This document shows positions 11,572-22,648 of a stretch of DNA of 64,000 nucleotides, in pieces (position 1 is the stretch's first letter; the number at the start of each line of letters is the position of its first letter). The DNA comes from Chrysochromulina tobinii. Taxonomy: Eukaryota > Haptophyta > Prymnesiales > Chrysochromulinaceae. Where the stretch lies: the NCBI GenBank assembly GCA_001275005.1, contig JWZX01003263.1, positions 1 to 64,000 on the forward strand, given 5' to 3'. The position numbers were made by a program, and so were the translations under genes. Below the pieces are notes generated by a model that did no database searches, was not told where the DNA came from, and saw only the letters and a program-made list of their open reading frames with translations.

Positions 11572-12292
11572 ATGCAAGCGCTCGCAGCGATGTGCTGTCC
11601 ATTCGGCTCATCCAGCATCCCAATTGTGGAGATGACGAGCTTTGCGGACAAGGATAGCGCCGTGATGTCCAACGGGGAGGACGGTCCGTCGCTCGCCCAG
11701 CAGGCCGCCCAGCAGGCCAAGGGGTTGATGGGGAAAATCGCCGCGCCGATCAAAGAGCTCGAAAAGGAGCGCGCCCGCGACAAGAAGCTCGACGAGCTCA
11801 AGGCCGGCGCGATGATGCAGCTGCTGCCAGACGGGAAACAACGCCAAAGTCTCACGGTCAAGGTTGCGGTCTCACCCGATGGCGCGATGGTCACATGGGC
11901 GGGCACGGGGGTCTCAGGCGTGATGGCGTTGGCCGCTATCCGTGAGGTGAAACCGATCATGAAATCAGGCATCGTGTTCGTCAGCGAGCCGACGATCATC
12001 CCGAACCAGTTCAAGCTGATCGCAGAAGATCAGGCGGTGGGCTTTGAGGCGAAGGACGAGGAGGTGAAGGAGAAGTGGATGAGCACGCTCCAGGAGTGGC
12101 TCCGTAGCAGCCGCGCAGGCAAAAGTAGGACGTAACACGATGCAGAAGCAGGTAAAGCGGGAAATGGGTCTTGAGGAGAGGAGAAGAGCGAACGAGCGGC
12201 GCAAGGCTGAGATCATCAAGGGTGCCGGTGGGATGAAGCACACAGCAGCGGCGAAGATGAATCGGGGAGGAGCCAAAGAGGAAGAATACTAA
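11572..12292 (+). CDS. PH-like domain protein, one-base frame break
   Basis: The start MQALAAMCCPF aligns with MQSLAVLCPCM of the inverted neighbour (12343-13032), which supports both starts and suggests palmitoylated Cys. The body has a basic helix (KELEKERARDKKLDELKAG) and then a PH-fold stretch with MVTWAGTGVSGVM and AIREVKP. The paralogue continues through EECAAAAAEAKVGRK. Here the frame stops early at 12135, but removal of one G at 12098/12099 restores the homologous tail to the stop at 12290-12292 (239 residues). The copy therefore carries a single-base insertion or an assembly error. PH-like domains of this type usually bind phosphoinositides or proteins; the ligand is unknown. Confidence 0.7.
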
Positions 12293-12342
12293 AGGTTTTC
12301 TTTTTACTAAGACCACAGATCGTTCATCGCACGGGGCGGGCA

Positions 12343-13032
12343 TCAGGCACGACTCATCATCGCCGCTGCTGTGTGCTTCATCCCACCGGAGCCGACTGAC
12401 TTCATGACCTCGGCCTTGCGTCTCTCGGCCTCGCGTTTCCTCTCGTCGAGCCCCATTCTGCGTTTTGCCTGTTGCATCATCTTCCGGCCAACCTTGGCCT
12501 CCGCGGCCGCTGCGGCGCACTCCTCGAGAGTGCTCATCCACTGCGCCTTGACGTCATCGTCCTTGGCCTCGAAGCTCACGATCTGATCGTCCGCAATCAG
12601 CTTGAACTGCTTCGGTATCGGCGCCGGCTTGCTAAAGAACGTGGAGCTCATCACCGGCTTCACCTCACGAATCGCTGACATGGCCATCACGCCGGACACG
12701 CCCGAGGCCGTCCACGTTACCATCGTGCCGTCGGACGAGACCGCAATTTTGACCATCGTGCCGGCCTTGAGAGTTGAGCCGTCGGCCTGCAGCACCATAG
12801 TGGCGCCGGCCTTGAGCTCCTCGAGCTTTGCTTCGCGGGCACGCTCCTTGTCATAATCGTCCTTCATCGCCGTGATCGGCGCGGCGAGCTTTCCGAGCCA
12901 GCCCTTGGCCTTTAAAGCGAGCGATGGAGGGCCCTCCTCGCCATCTCTGTCGCTGGTATCGTCTCGGATCGGCTGCTTGTCTACGCTGCCGGGAATGGGC
13001 ATACACGGGCAAAGGACGGCAAGCGACTGCAT
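12343..13032 (-). CDS. PH-like domain protein, intact paralogue
   Basis: 229 residues, intact paralogue of the preceding gene and arranged tail-to-tail with it. The order is a Cys-rich N-terminus (MQSLAVLCPCMP), an acidic linker, a Lys/Glu helix and a PH-like core (MVTWTASGVSGVM, AIREVKPVM, IPKQFKLIADDQ). It ends in a strongly charged helix (GLDERKREAERRKAEVM) and a MKHTAAA tail also present in the partner. The frame stays open upstream to 13647, but that part is antisense to another candidate gene and has no homology to the partner, so I start at 13032. Probably a membrane-associated adaptor. Confidence 0.8.
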   Translation of the reverse strand: MQSLAVLCPCMPIPGSVDKQPIRDDTSDRDGEEGPPSLALKAKGWLGKLAAPITAMKDDYDKERAREAKLEELKAGATMVLQADGSTLKAGTMVKIAVSSDGTMVTWTASGVSGVMAMSAIREVKPVMSSTFFSKPAPIPKQFKLIADDQIVSFEAKDDDVKAQWMSTLEECAAAAAEAKVGRKMMQQAKRRMGLDERKREAERRKAEVMKSVGSGGMKHTAAAMMSRA

Positions 13033-13282
13033 GCGGAGTCGCTCCGCACGCGCGCTGGATGAGCTTCGAGGCCAGCGAGGTCGAGCCGCTCGTTTTTGCT
13101 GAGGCAAGAAGTCACTTGCGTTCGCGGACCCTCGGGAGCTCAACGCGACGCCACGCGACGCCGTCATGTCGCAGAACGCCGAAGCGATTGTATTGAAGTT
13201 CCGCTGCTTTCCGACCATTTTGGTTGAATTCCGCGCCCTGCTCTTTGACCCGCCGACCACACGACCGTCTTCGCCTGCCGCA

Positions 13283-13642
13283 ATGTACACGCCAGACCTC
13301 TCGGACACAGAGATGGAGCTAGAGAGCATGAGTGCTCGCTCGTCCTTCGGCAGCGTGCGCTCCTCCATCTCTGGTGGCCGGCGTAGCTCTACCGGAAGCA
13401 TGGCTCGCACACCGCTCGGCGTCGTGGACAACTTGCAGCGCCGCGCATCCATCGGCATCTCTTTCGACAATGTGAGCCAGATGAAAAAGAACACAAACGG
13501 GGACCTCGCTTGCGTAGTGGCAAAGCGTGCCAATCTCGACGAAGTGCAGGCTGAAAAGGACGAGGTGCTCGCGCAGCGCGGGCTCGAAGAGCGCGCGCGC
13601 CCCTCTGCCTGGTTGCTAAGGATGCGGGCGGTCCTGGTATGA
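13283..13642 (+). CDS. Small Ser/Arg-rich hypothetical protein
   Basis: About 120 residues from MYTPDLSDTEMEL. It contains a run of Ser/Arg motifs (SSFGSVRSSISGGRRSS, then RRASIG) that look like basophilic-kinase phosphosites, and then a charged helical tail. An upstream in-frame ATG (13166) would add 39 hydrophobic and basic residues. It lies divergent from the PH-like gene at 13032. No family recognised. Confidence 0.5.
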   Translation: MYTPDLSDTEMELESMSARSSFGSVRSSISGGRRSSTGSMARTPLGVVDNLQRRASIGISFDNVSQMKKNTNGDLACVVAKRANLDEVQAEKDEVLAQRGLEERARPSAWLLRMRAVLV

Positions 13643-14027
13643 ACCATAGCCTCTGTTTAAGCGAGCTTTCTTGTACCTGCATGGCATTTCCGAATCCACA
13701 AGCAGCTCCGCACCACACACTTGCATGCCCACGACACAGTGGGTCACCCAGTGTGGGCTGATGAATGTGGAGATAGAGAGACGATGAGCCATCATAGCTC
13801 CCGTGCGCGACGTCATCGGCGCGCATGCGTGGGCGCACCCCAAATGCCCACACCACGCCACCGGACACACGTTAGCGCCGCCGAGCGGGTCCGCGTTCAT
13901 CTCGCTGTGCCTCGCCGACCACGGCTCGACTTCGCGAGGGTGGCGCTCACGGCACAGCCGCTGCGCCTCGCCCCCACGAAAGAGCGCCCGACCAGCAACG
14001 TCCGGTCGGCGCGTGCTCCTGAGCACT
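13643..14027. other. Intergenic, no supportable gene
   Basis: Separates the small Ser-rich gene (+) from the 3' end of the methyltransferase (-). Only short unsupported ORFs are present. Confidence 0.4.
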
Positions 14028-15351
14028 TTAATTGACGGACGAGCCCTGGCGCACCATTCGCGGCTTCTGGAACGTGGGCACCTCGATGTCGAGCTTCTTG
14101 CCCCCGGCGGCCTTCACCTTCTTGCCACTCGCCGCCGCCGGCGGCAACTTAATGACCGCAGCATCGTCCTCCTCCTCCTCATGCTCGGGCAACTCGAGCT
14201 TGCCAATGAAGCGGTAGTAGGGCACCTATGGCAGCAGCCCACCCGACACACACAGCCGTCGGTTGTAAGCGTGGGCGCCATCCGTCGAACGCGGAGGCAC
14301 TCAGCGTCGGGGTCATCAGTGGCAATCAGGGGTGCGTCCTCAGTGGCACTCGTCCTGACCTTCGGGAGCAGCCAGCCGATGTAGGGCACGTCATCAGTGG
14401 CAATCAGGGGTGGGTCCTCTGTGGCACTCGTCCTGACCTTCGGGAGCAGCCAGCCGATGTAGGGCACTTGTGCCAGCCCCTCGACCACCGCAACTTTTTG
14501 GAATTTCTGCGCACAGCACGAGGCGATCGGAGAGCCGGGAGCGGGGTCAGAGGAGCCGGGGCGGCGGCGGGAAGGCGGGCGTCGTCGTGGGCGCCGGGGG
14601 TCAGAGGAGCCGGGACGGCGGCGGGAAGGCGGGCGTCGTCGTGGGCGCCAGGCCAGGCCTTCGGTCACACGCGTCCACTGCGTACCCGCAGCAGATATGG
14701 CACGTGGTCCATATTGAGGCGAACATCGTCCATGAGGAACCAGGTCGGCCAGAAGGTGCGCTGCAACCACGAGTGCTTTGCCATGCCCTCGGCCGGGTGC
14801 TTTCGCGCCACGTAAAAGTCGACAGTGCCGATGAGGCCGCCGGGTGCGAGCAGCGCTGCCGCGTGCTCGATCGCGGCATACCAGTCGGGGATCATCGTGA
14901 GCGAGTACGAGAAGGTGATCAGATTCACCTGCCCGTAGCCCTCCTCGGGCACCCACGTTGTCGCATCGTCCTCGACGATCTGCACGTTGTGCCAGCCGCG
15001 CTCCTCGCACCGCTTGCGCGCGACCTCGAGAAGCGGGCCGCACAGGTCAACAAGGTACACCTTGGCGAACGACATGATGGCCTCGTCGCCCATCATCTCG
15101 AGGTTGGCGCCGGTACCGCCGCCGAGGTCCACCCAGATCCCTCCTTCGCCGTGCGCAGCCTTGGCCTCTGCCATGAGCTCCTCGCGTCCCTGTAGCAGCC
15201 GCTTGCGGAAGGCGTCGTAGTCGCCCGCCTGCGCCTGGTAGAAGGCCTCGAGCCGTTCCTTATGCGACTCGCCCGCGTGCCGGAAGGGCGCCATCGCCAG
15301 GTTGGCCAGAACGCGCACGTCGCTCACGATCGATGAGATAGTCTGCCCCAT
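14028..15351 (-). CDS. SAM methyltransferase, BtaB/BTA1-like
   Basis: Three phase-consistent exons (15351-14686, 14506-14468, 14225-14028; 300 residues). Class I methyltransferase features are [14 protein letters not shown] (SAM motif I), [15 protein letters not shown] (motif II), DDATTW, and [15 protein letters not shown] family-specific block follows with [21 protein letters not shown], like the N-methyltransferase (BtaB) half of algal betaine-lipid synthases, which methylate diacylglyceryl-homoserine to DGTS. Exon 2 encodes only 13 residues and joins to [10 protein letters not shown] BtaA-like partner domain is absent here, so the exact betaine lipid (DGTS, DGTA or DGCC) cannot be told. 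Intron 2 contains two 78-bp direct copies beginning with the exon-3 edge GTGCCCTAC. Confidence 0.75.
14226..14467 (-). repeat. Intron 2 of methyltransferase: two 78-bp copies
   Basis: On the coding strand the intron starts GTGCCCTACATCGGCTGG, repeats the same block 78 nt later, and ends CATAG before the exon start GTGCCCTAC. Each block ends CCCTGATTGCCACTGATGAC, the CTGAT-type unit. Confidence 0.75.
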
Positions 15352-15497
15352 GTCCAGTGGAGCCGCGGGCGACGAGCGAATCGCGTTCCAATCGCGCAAA
15401 GATGCACAGGAACCCACCAATATGACAGCGAACTTGAGCGTACCGGTAAAGTTGTGATTATCAGTACGTACGACAGAACCTAGCGTCCCATCCGTGC

Positions 15498-17918
15498 TTA
15501 GGCTGGGAGAGCGTTCCATCCGGGGCCAGCTCCATCGCTGGCCCGCCAGAGGGCTTCAACCTCCCAAAAATGCGAGTACTGTGACTCGATGGCCCTTCGC
15601 AGGTTGTACTGCGACTGCCAACACTCTGAGCTCCGGAGCAGCGCCGTATCGGGCACTGAGAGCGTGGCCGGCGCCTCCAGCCCCACGACGTACGCATAGA
15701 TGCGGGCGAGATCGGCGACATCGTTCGGATCTTCTTTGCGGATGCGCGTGGCCATCTCGAACTGTGTGTAAAGGGTGCCGGCGTCGTCGAGCGGGTAGGC
15801 GCGCCACGGCTTGTACGAAGCCCACCAGTGCCGTCCAAACAAGCGCACCGAGCGGCGCCTGGGCCAGGCCCTCCCAAACGCGCCGAGCCGGTGCTTGACG
15901 TACAGTAGGTAGAAGAAGAGGCCCTGGTCGCAGTCGGAGCTCGTAAAGTCCCAACTGTCGGTCCGATAGGCTTTCGTGGCCTGCAGCCGCTGCTCAAAGT
16001 CGCGAGCCACCGAGGAAGGATCATAGTCTGGTCTATGGCGCGACGAGCGCAGCAGCAGAGGCGCGACGCGAAGTGTGCTCGGCCGACCGACAGCGTCCCA
16101 CCCCACCGTCCGGTTGTACACGCAGCGCTCCATCACCGCGAGCCCTTCGTCAAAGATTTGGGCGTCAGGCTTGAGCAGCATGAACCCAGTGTTCAGTGGC
16201 GCGTCCGAGTCGGGGTCGGCGACCACCTTCGCCGGGCTCGCACGCAGGCGTGCAAGGACGCTCGACCACACCTTCGTAATGAGCGACCGAGGCGCCTCGG
16301 CATACGGTACTATTTCCAAATCCGCATCGGCGAACAGGATCACTTCGAACTCGTGCATCGCGAAGATGTGCCACTTGAGCATGTTGATCTCCTTGAAGTA
16401 GGCGGAGTCGTGCACGTAGCCCGAGGTTCGTTTGAGCAAGGCCAGATGGGCGTAGCTGGATGCCGCCACACGCGCGGCGCACGAGGCTGCTGCGTTGCGT
16501 AGCCGCGGCGCCGGCGTTACTGGCTCCAGCGCGCACCCCGCAGACGAATTAAGCCATGCGGTGGATTGGCCAAGCGCGACGATCACTAGCCGGCGCACGC
16601 GCCACGCGGGCAACGCAGCCTCGAGGCGCATGACGCTCAGGCACCATTGGGTGAGCGCGCAGCGCACGTCGTAACCCCACTTGACACGCGTTCCACCGCG
16701 CGCGGCCACGGTCACGACTCCGAGCTGCGGCAGAGCGCGCGGCCCAGCCGAGCTAGGTGCGCGGCGCAACTGTGGCGTCCTCGCCTCAGCACCCTTGCTT
16801 TCGGCGCCCTTGTCTTCCTTGTCTTCAGTGGCGTGAGTAGTTTCGTCACGAGTTTGGGGAGGGCTGATGGAGGCGGCAGCAGCCGTGGAGCCTAACGGGC
16901 CTTTGACCGCAAGGGTGACGTAGCCCTCGGCGTCCCCAGTTTGGCGCAGGTCGGCCAAGTCGCACGCGCGGTACCACCGACACCGCCACCAGTACGGCGC
17001 GTGTGCCGACATCGGCGCCCGACGGGCAGACGTGTCGCCCGTTACGGCGCTCGTGGTACCGGTACGAAACGGAGTGCTCGCGTCGTGCTGGGCGGCAAGG
17101 CTCACGGAGACGTAATTGCAATTGGCGCAGCCCGCACAGCGAGCGACGCACTGCTCCGCGCTCAGCGTCTCGGCCCAGGAGCCCTGGTCGTCGGCGTCGC
17201 AGCTGCCGAGCGATGGGTCCATCAGCGAGCAGTATCCAGGCTTGCTACCCGACGGAGCTAGTTGAGCGGGCGGCGGTGGTGGCGGCAGCGCGAGCGCGGC
17301 GGCATCTCGAGGCTCCGCGCGGACCTTGACGGTGACAAACTGCCCTCCGTACAGCCAGTGAAGGCGAGGGCATCGGTGGTACCACGAGCACTCATTCATG
17401 TCTTCGTTTAACCGAGCCCAGCTGACGAAGTTGCAGCGTGAGCACTGCGTCTTGCAGTGATGAATGCATGCGGCGAGATTGTGGATTTGGTGCGCGACGA
17501 CGTCGAAGAGGCCCTTGTCATCGGCTGTGCAATTCCCGGGCACGTTGGCGTCGGTCGTTGCGCAATATCCGCGCTCCGTGGGATATTTTGCGAGGGTGTC
17601 GACACTTGTGCCGGCTACTGAGTTGCGCTTCTGCAGCACAGCCGGCGCCGACTTGAAGCCCTTTGGTTCGTTGCGCAGCGCGTCCATGTTGCACGCATGG
17701 AACCACGAGCAATCCTTCCAGTCGATCGACACTGAGATGTAGCGGCAGCGTTCGCATCTAGCGCAGTGCTCCGCGCAGTAAGAAAAAGCCGCCTGCCACG
17801 ATCTCTGGTTCACAAATGGCAAGCGCACGGTGCCTTTCTTGCCGCTCAAGCAGTTGCCGACACGGCCTGCGATGGTGTTCTGACAGTACCCGGTGCGGGC
17901 GAGCGAGAACTCGTTCAT
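15498..17918 (-). CDS. Cys-rich triple-module GT8-like glycosyltransferase
   Basis: An intronless 806-residue protein. Three homologous Cys-rich modules (about residues 10-87, 117-195 and 227-335) share GYC...G(N/S)C...CxxC..C.(Y/F)(I/V)S.....C.W(F/Y)..C and resemble extracellular carbohydrate- or matrix-binding modules. A Pro/acidic linker leads to a glycogenin/GT8-like catalytic domain from about 400. Its DXD motif sits in FADADLE (531-535), and NTGFMLLKP is the conserved later block. I expect a Golgi or secreted enzyme, but no clear signal peptide follows this ATG, so a short upstream exon is possible. It is divergent from the SH3b/TPR gene with 149 bp between starts. Confidence 0.75.
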   Translation of the reverse strand: MNEFSLARTGYCQNTIAGRVGNCLSGKKGTVRLPFVNQRSWQAAFSYCAEHCARCERCRYISVSIDWKDCSWFHACNMDALRNEPKGFKSAPAVLQKRNSVAGTSVDTLAKYPTERGYCATTDANVPGNCTADDKGLFDVVAHQIHNLAACIHHCKTQCSRCNFVSWARLNEDMNECSWYHRCPRLHWLYGGQFVTVKVRAEPRDAAALALPPPPPPAQLAPSGSKPGYCSLMDPSLGSCDADDQGSWAETLSAEQCVARCAGCANCNYVSVSLAAQHDASTPFRTGTTSAVTGDTSARRAPMSAHAPYWWRCRWYRACDLADLRQTGDAEGYVTLAVKGPLGSTAAAASISPPQTRDETTHATEDKEDKGAESKGAEARTPQLRRAPSSAGPRALPQLGVVTVAARGGTRVKWGYDVRCALTQWCLSVMRLEAALPAWRVRRLVIVALGQSTAWLNSSAGCALEPVTPAPRLRNAAASCAARVAASSYAHLALLKRTSGYVHDSAYFKEINMLKWHIFAMHEFEVILFADADLEIVPYAEAPRSLITKVWSSVLARLRASPAKVVADPDSDAPLNTGFMLLKPDAQIFDEGLAVMERCVYNRTVGWDAVGRPSTLRVAPLLLRSSRHRPDYDPSSVARDFEQRLQATKAYRTDSWDFTSSDCDQGLFFYLLYVKHRLGAFGRAWPRRRSVRLFGRHWWASYKPWRAYPLDDAGTLYTQFEMATRIRKEDPNDVADLARIYAYVVGLEAPATLSVPDTALLRSSECWQSQYNLRRAIESQYSHFWEVEALWRASDGAGPGWNALPA

Positions 17919-18067
17919 GCAAGTGTCGTCCTGGAGGAACTTTTAGGAAACCTTCCATGGTCGAGAACATAAGAAGTCAAGTCAAGTCAAGTCAAGAAGA
18001 GGCTGTGGACATCTCTGAAACGGCCGCAAACTCGCAGGTGTTCGGGCGGATCGGGAGCTGACGGCCG
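17919..18067. promoter_or_regulatory. Shared upstream region with AAGTC pentamers
   Basis: A 149-bp gap between divergent starts. It carries four tandem AAGTC/TCAAG pentamers near 17974-17997, a run also seen in an intron at 49471-49505 and imperfectly near 7886. Promoter role inferred. Confidence 0.4.
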
Positions 18068-20130
18068 ATGATGCCGTGCTCGATGATTTCCGGCCGTGGC
18101 CAACCCTACCAGGAGAGGCAGGAGATGGCCGAGTACCGTGTCGTCCACCAGCCAACTGTAGCCGTTCGCGACCGGCCGTGGGGCTCGGTCATCGGAGCGA
18201 AGAAGGCGGATGAGCTCGTACCGACGTGCGCACGCTCGGTCGGACTGGCCGAGGGCACATGGGTCAAGACCACCGAGGAGTTTGAGTATAAGGGCGCGCG
18301 GACGCACGGCTGGATGCTCTTGCACGGCCAGGCGATCAACCTGGGCCAGCTGCTCGACAAGGTCGAGAAGGACCGGATGGGCATGGTCGTGCGCTACCAG
18401 GTGATGGTGGCGAAGACGGACATCCGTGAGCGGCCCATGCTCGCGGGCGTGCCCGTCGTGGGCGCGCGCAAGAAAGGTGACATCATCCGTACGGACCAGC
18501 AACTCAACGGCTGGGTACGGCTGCAGCATGATTTCTACGCCGTGGGGAAGGCGGATCCTCTCGAAGGCTGGGCGCAGATAGACGGGCACGCCATCGGCCA
18601 GGGCCTCATCCTACAGCGCTGGGATCCTCCTACGCTGCCTGCTGTAGTCATCGGAGGCCTCGGAGCACAGGGAGGAAAAACGCAACGATATTGGGTGCTC
18701 GCTGCCGAGGGTGTGCCGGTGCGTGAGAGCGCCTCGGAGGGCCACGGAAGGCCACTGATGGCCTCTGATGGCCACTCATCGCCACTGATCGCATCTGATC
18801 GCCACTGGTGGACGCCTCTGATGGCCTCTGACTGCCTCCCTTATCAGGTGCGCGAGCGGCCCTGGGGCCGCGTGCTGTGTGTGAAGAGCCGAGGTCACCT
18901 GCTGCGCCTCGACACTCTGAAGGAGGGCTGGGCACGCCTTGAGGCAGATTTCACCGAGGAGGGTCAGATCGAACATGTGAATGCGGTCGAGGACGACACT
19001 CCAGTGCTTGAGGGATGGGTACGTCGGATGGCCGCTGATGGCACTGATGACCACTGATAACCGTGGATGGCCACTGATGACCACTGATTGCCACGGATGA
19101 CCACTGATTGCCACTGATGACCACAATCTTCCTCTGACGGCTCTCCGATTACCTTCCTCATCAGCCACTGATTGCCTCCTTCATCAGGTTCTGCTCGACG
19201 GGCGCGATCTCGGACTACCTCGCCAGTGCCAAAAGTACGAGCCATCCGAAGATTCCTCGGATTGCGCCGGATGAACCCTTTGATGACGAGATCTCATCTC
19301 GCCTGATTGCCTCCCAAATTAGGTACGAGCGAGAGAAAGTGCCTCCCGCGGAGGAGCCTCGACGGAGCTCCGACGAGATCGCATCTCGCCGCGCGGCCAA
19401 GCACGCCGCGCACGCCGCCAAGGGTAAAGACCTCGGATCGCCTCGGATGACCTCGGATGACCTCTGATGACCTCCGAGTAGCTATGATTACCTCTGATGA
19501 CCTCGGATGACCTAGGATCGCGTGCATGCATGCACGTATGGCCTGCATGAATGGCATCCGTGAATGTGAATGGCATCCGTGAATGTGAATGGCATCCGTC
19601 CGTGAATGGCATCCGTCCGTGAATGTGAATGGCATCCGTCCGCAGGTGAGGACTGCTCTCTGTCGACGTTGCTTCGGGAGGCTCTGGTGTCCGCAGAGGT
19701 CATCGAGCAGTTGGCGCAGGCGGGTGTGAATGACCTCGAGGAGCTCATTACGATCGTCTCGCGCGCCGACCACCACGAGGAGTTGCGCAAGTGTGGCTTC
19801 AGCAAGCTCGGCGCGCGAGCCAAGCTTGTCACTCTTGTCCAGCCGCATTGGAAGGCCCTTGCTTATAAGGAGCAAGGCAACGCACAGTACAGGGCCTCTC
19901 GCTTTGAGGACGCGGCGCAGCTGTACACGCAGGCCCTCCAGCAGATTGCATGCGCCTCGACCGAGCTCGCGCTCAGCTGCTACTCAAACCGCGCCGCATG
20001 CTTCCAGCAGATGCGAGAGCCCCAATTGGCTCTGGCGGATGTGGAGCATGTGCTGCGCTTCGACCCGGGCAACGCTAAGGCGCTCGCGAGGAAGGCGGTG
20101 TACGATCAGCAGCTGGCGGGGGGGCTGTAG
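18068..20130 (+). CDS. SH3b-repeat protein with C-terminal TPRs
   Basis: Five exons with closed phases: 18068-18718, 18848-19018, 19188-19234, 19323-19423 and 19646-20130 (484 residues). The N-terminal half has three SH3b-like repeats, each with a VRDRPWGSVIG / VRERPWGRVLC strand pair and a GWMLLHG / GWVRLQH / GWARLEA closing strand. After a basic linker the last exon has a SAM/HEAT-like helical pair and TPR helices (AYKEQGNAQYRASRFEDAA; ALSCYSNRAACFQQM). TPRs of this type often bind chaperone tails. Probably a scaffold; partner unknown. Three of its four introns carry CTGAT-type arrays and start with a copy of the next exon edge (for example GTGCGTGAG/GTGCGCGAG); the fourth is a different minisatellite. 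Confidence 0.75.
18719..19322 (+). repeat. Three CTGATG-array introns of the SH3b/TPR gene
   Basis: Introns 18719-18847, 19019-19187 and 19235-19322. The first two are built from GCCACTGATG / ACCACTGATG 10-mers and end TTATCAG or TTCATCAG. The third is shorter and ends AAATTAG. Introns 1 and 3 begin with the bases that open the next exon (GTGCG(T/C)GAG, GTACGAGC). Confidence 0.75.
19549..19645 (+). repeat. GAATGGCATCCGT minisatellite in intron 4
   Basis: Five copies of GAATGGCATCCGT, separated by GAATGT or CCGT, fill the 3' half of intron 19424-19645, up to the acceptor CGCAG. This differs from the 10-mer family that fills the 5' half. Confidence 0.8.
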
Positions 20131-20236
20131 AGCTCTAGGGGTCAAGAGTCGTAAACATGCGTTTCGTCGAAAAGTATCGTGTTAACATTCACACCAGCCA
20201 GGGCCCAGCCTGTGAGTAGTGGGCGACCGTCCCAGC

Positions 20237-22648
20237 ATGCTGCCCACGGTGCTCTCGATCGTTGCAGCTGCGACCGGCGTGCGCATGCCCAACTTCGGTC
20301 CCGACTTTGTGCCATCGACGCTCGACAACATGAATGGCGAGTACATCTACTCGACCACCCCGGGCGGCACACCGGGGATGATGCCAAAGCAATACCGAGA
20401 TTACCCTGGAGGCGCTGAGGCCTACGACGTCTACTCGGGCCCGGTCTCCACGCTGTACTCACAAGTGTGGTGGACCGCGCTCGCGCCGACCGCGTTCCCC
20501 GATGGGATGGTGCGCAAGTACAATGGGTCAAAAGTCGCGATTGTGGGCTGGGAGATCGACCAAGTGCGCCGCACGCCAAAGGGCGATATCTCCGTGCCCA
20601 TATCGGCCTCGTACAACCACCATTTCGTCGCTACGATGATCGGAGCGGGCGCACGCTTTAAGAAGATCTCGTTGAATGGACCCGATGATCCCCGCGCGGC
20701 CCCTCTGCGTAAGCGGTGTCACGGAATGCTCAACTGGGAGCAGCCGCAGTACGTGGTCGAGGAGCTGGCCGGCAGCAGCAGCACGGGCGCCACCTCCAAC
20801 GCGCAATTCTCGAGCGCCAACGGCGGCGAGTATCGCAAGTCGTACCACGGCTTCCCGCCGGGCTTCGCACTGGTGCTCGATTCGCCGACCGAATTCCAAT
20901 TCACTCCGATGCAGATTGACACTTGGAATCGCGAGAAGATGAACATCTCGGGCCCGTTGCCGCCAGCTTTCGTCGCCGGGCCGGAGCCGGCCGCTTCGCT
21001 CGCATCGTCAGGCTCTTCTCACAGTGGGCTGCTTGAGTGCCCGATGACCTCGAGGCTCACGAAGGAGGTCGATGTCACGTACGCCATACGGACCGATGGC
21101 TGCGCAACCCCGATTCTGAGCTTTCAGGAGTGCTTCGCGGCGGCGGCCAAGACCTTGAGCGCCTCGGGCCGACCGCCCCTCGCCTATCTGAATACGACGG
21201 GCTCGGATCCCCACAGACCCGTCGGATGCTCGGTGGTGCTAGTCGATGAGGTCGCCAAGGCTGGTCTCCCCACCACCACGACTCTCACGGCGAGGGTCTA
21301 CTTCAACCGCATCGTCTACTCAACTGCCCCGTGCGGCTCGATGGAAAAGCTCCCCGGCTCGTGCGTCTGCTCAGTCAACCCGCCGCCTTTTGGGCAGATC
21401 GGCGGTGTCCTCATGTACCACGCCAACGCGAGCCAGGCAGCGGATGTGGGCTCCGGCGCTGCCGATCGATTCAGGTGAGTGCCGCCGATGACCACTGATG
21501 ACCACCGATGACCACTGATGACCACCGATGACCACTGATGCCCACGGTGTGCCCCTGGCCGATTGCATCAGCCCGGGCAAGTGCGCGCCGTCGCCCGCGA
21601 CGACGATCCTCGAGCAGCGCAACCCAACTTGCGACATCCGTAACTACCAAGGAGGCCAGTGGGCGTGCCACCACATGTGGTCACTGTTGGACAAGGAGCA
21701 GCCTATCCCTTGGGCCGATCAGCCTCTGGTCTTCCAGCACAAGTGTGCCAAAGTGCCTTCGAACGCCACCGCTCGCCCCTTCATACCCAACCCCCTCCAC
21801 TTCAACCCCCCCTGCTTGACTCTAAAGCTCCGTGCTCAGCCTCCCTCCATCAATCGCCTCTCTCGCGCGCGCGCGCCCTCAGGTGGCGTTTCTGGGTTCA
21901 GCCGTACGACCCGAGCTACCACACGGCACTTACGCTGGGGGAGTCAGTGGGCTCTGCGATCTTGCTCGGCTCGCCGTGGGAATACGATGTCCCCCAGTGT
22001 GGGCAGGGCGTGCCAGGGTGCTCATGGGAATGTGGCACGGTGAGCCCGGGCTGCACCTGGGTCCACACGGTCACTGGAAGCCACATGGGCCAGCACACCT
22101 TTGTCGCATTCAATCCCCAGTGCGTGTGAAACGGCCTCGAACACACACAGGCCTCTGCTACGGCGGCTCACCTGCTGATCAACTCCCCAACCTCCGCGGC
22201 GGTGGCTTCGCTCCTCGCCTCCGCTGTACTCTCTCATGGGCCTCGCCTTATTTGCGCACACGCACGGGCTAGCGGATCGGATCTCGCGCCTAATCTGGCG
22301 GATCGGATCTCGCGCCTACGCAGCTGCCACGCACCCACGTGCCTCCAGATCGACTTGTACACCTGCGACAAGGGCACCGCGCTCGACCAGTGCAACGCGA
22401 CGACCGGTAAGCTGGCTTGTAGAGTCAAGCCTGTCTACGGCGATGCCGGTCACCCCGCCATCCAGAACACACGCTTCTCCGAGCCCGGCTTCATTGCCAT
22501 CCCCGATTGCTTCTGGGGCAAGGCGGAGAATGGACTTGAGCCGCCTCTCAATCTGACGGACGTGCCGCTCCACGTGGTCAAGAAGTGCAACGCGACCGAA
22601 GGGCATTATGGCGAGATGAGCGGAGGTCAGCCTTGGGTGATCGTCTGA
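20237..22648 (+). CDS. Secreted SURNod19-like protein
   Basis: Four exons, phases closed: 20237-21474, 21572-21742, 21883-22119 and 22324-22648 (656 residues). The start MLPTVLSIVAAATGVRM looks like a short signal peptide. The body has the pattern of large secreted proteins of algae and oomycetes related to stress-upregulated Nod19: VPISASYNHHFVATM, CDIRNYQGGQWACHHMW, then KWRFWVQPYDPSYH, and a late HCHAPTCLQIDLY followed by GFIAIPDCFWG. The repeated His pairs suggest metal binding (inference). Many Cys and NxS/T sites fit an extracellular location. Molecular function is not established. Intron 1 (21475-21571) is an array of ACCACTGATG/ACCACCGATG units and ends GCATCAG. Confidence 0.7.
21475..21571 (+). 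repeat. 10-mer array intron in SURNod19-like gene
   Basis: A 97-nt intron beginning GTGAGT and carrying six ACCAC(T/C)GATG units, acceptor GCATCAG. Splicing in phase 2 joins the two coding frames. Confidence 0.8.

Noticed and set aside
13033-13647. N-terminal extension of the minus-strand PH-like gene
   Set aside because: The frame is open, but the paralogue at 11572 starts at the equivalent of 13032, and the extension is antisense to the Ser-rich gene.
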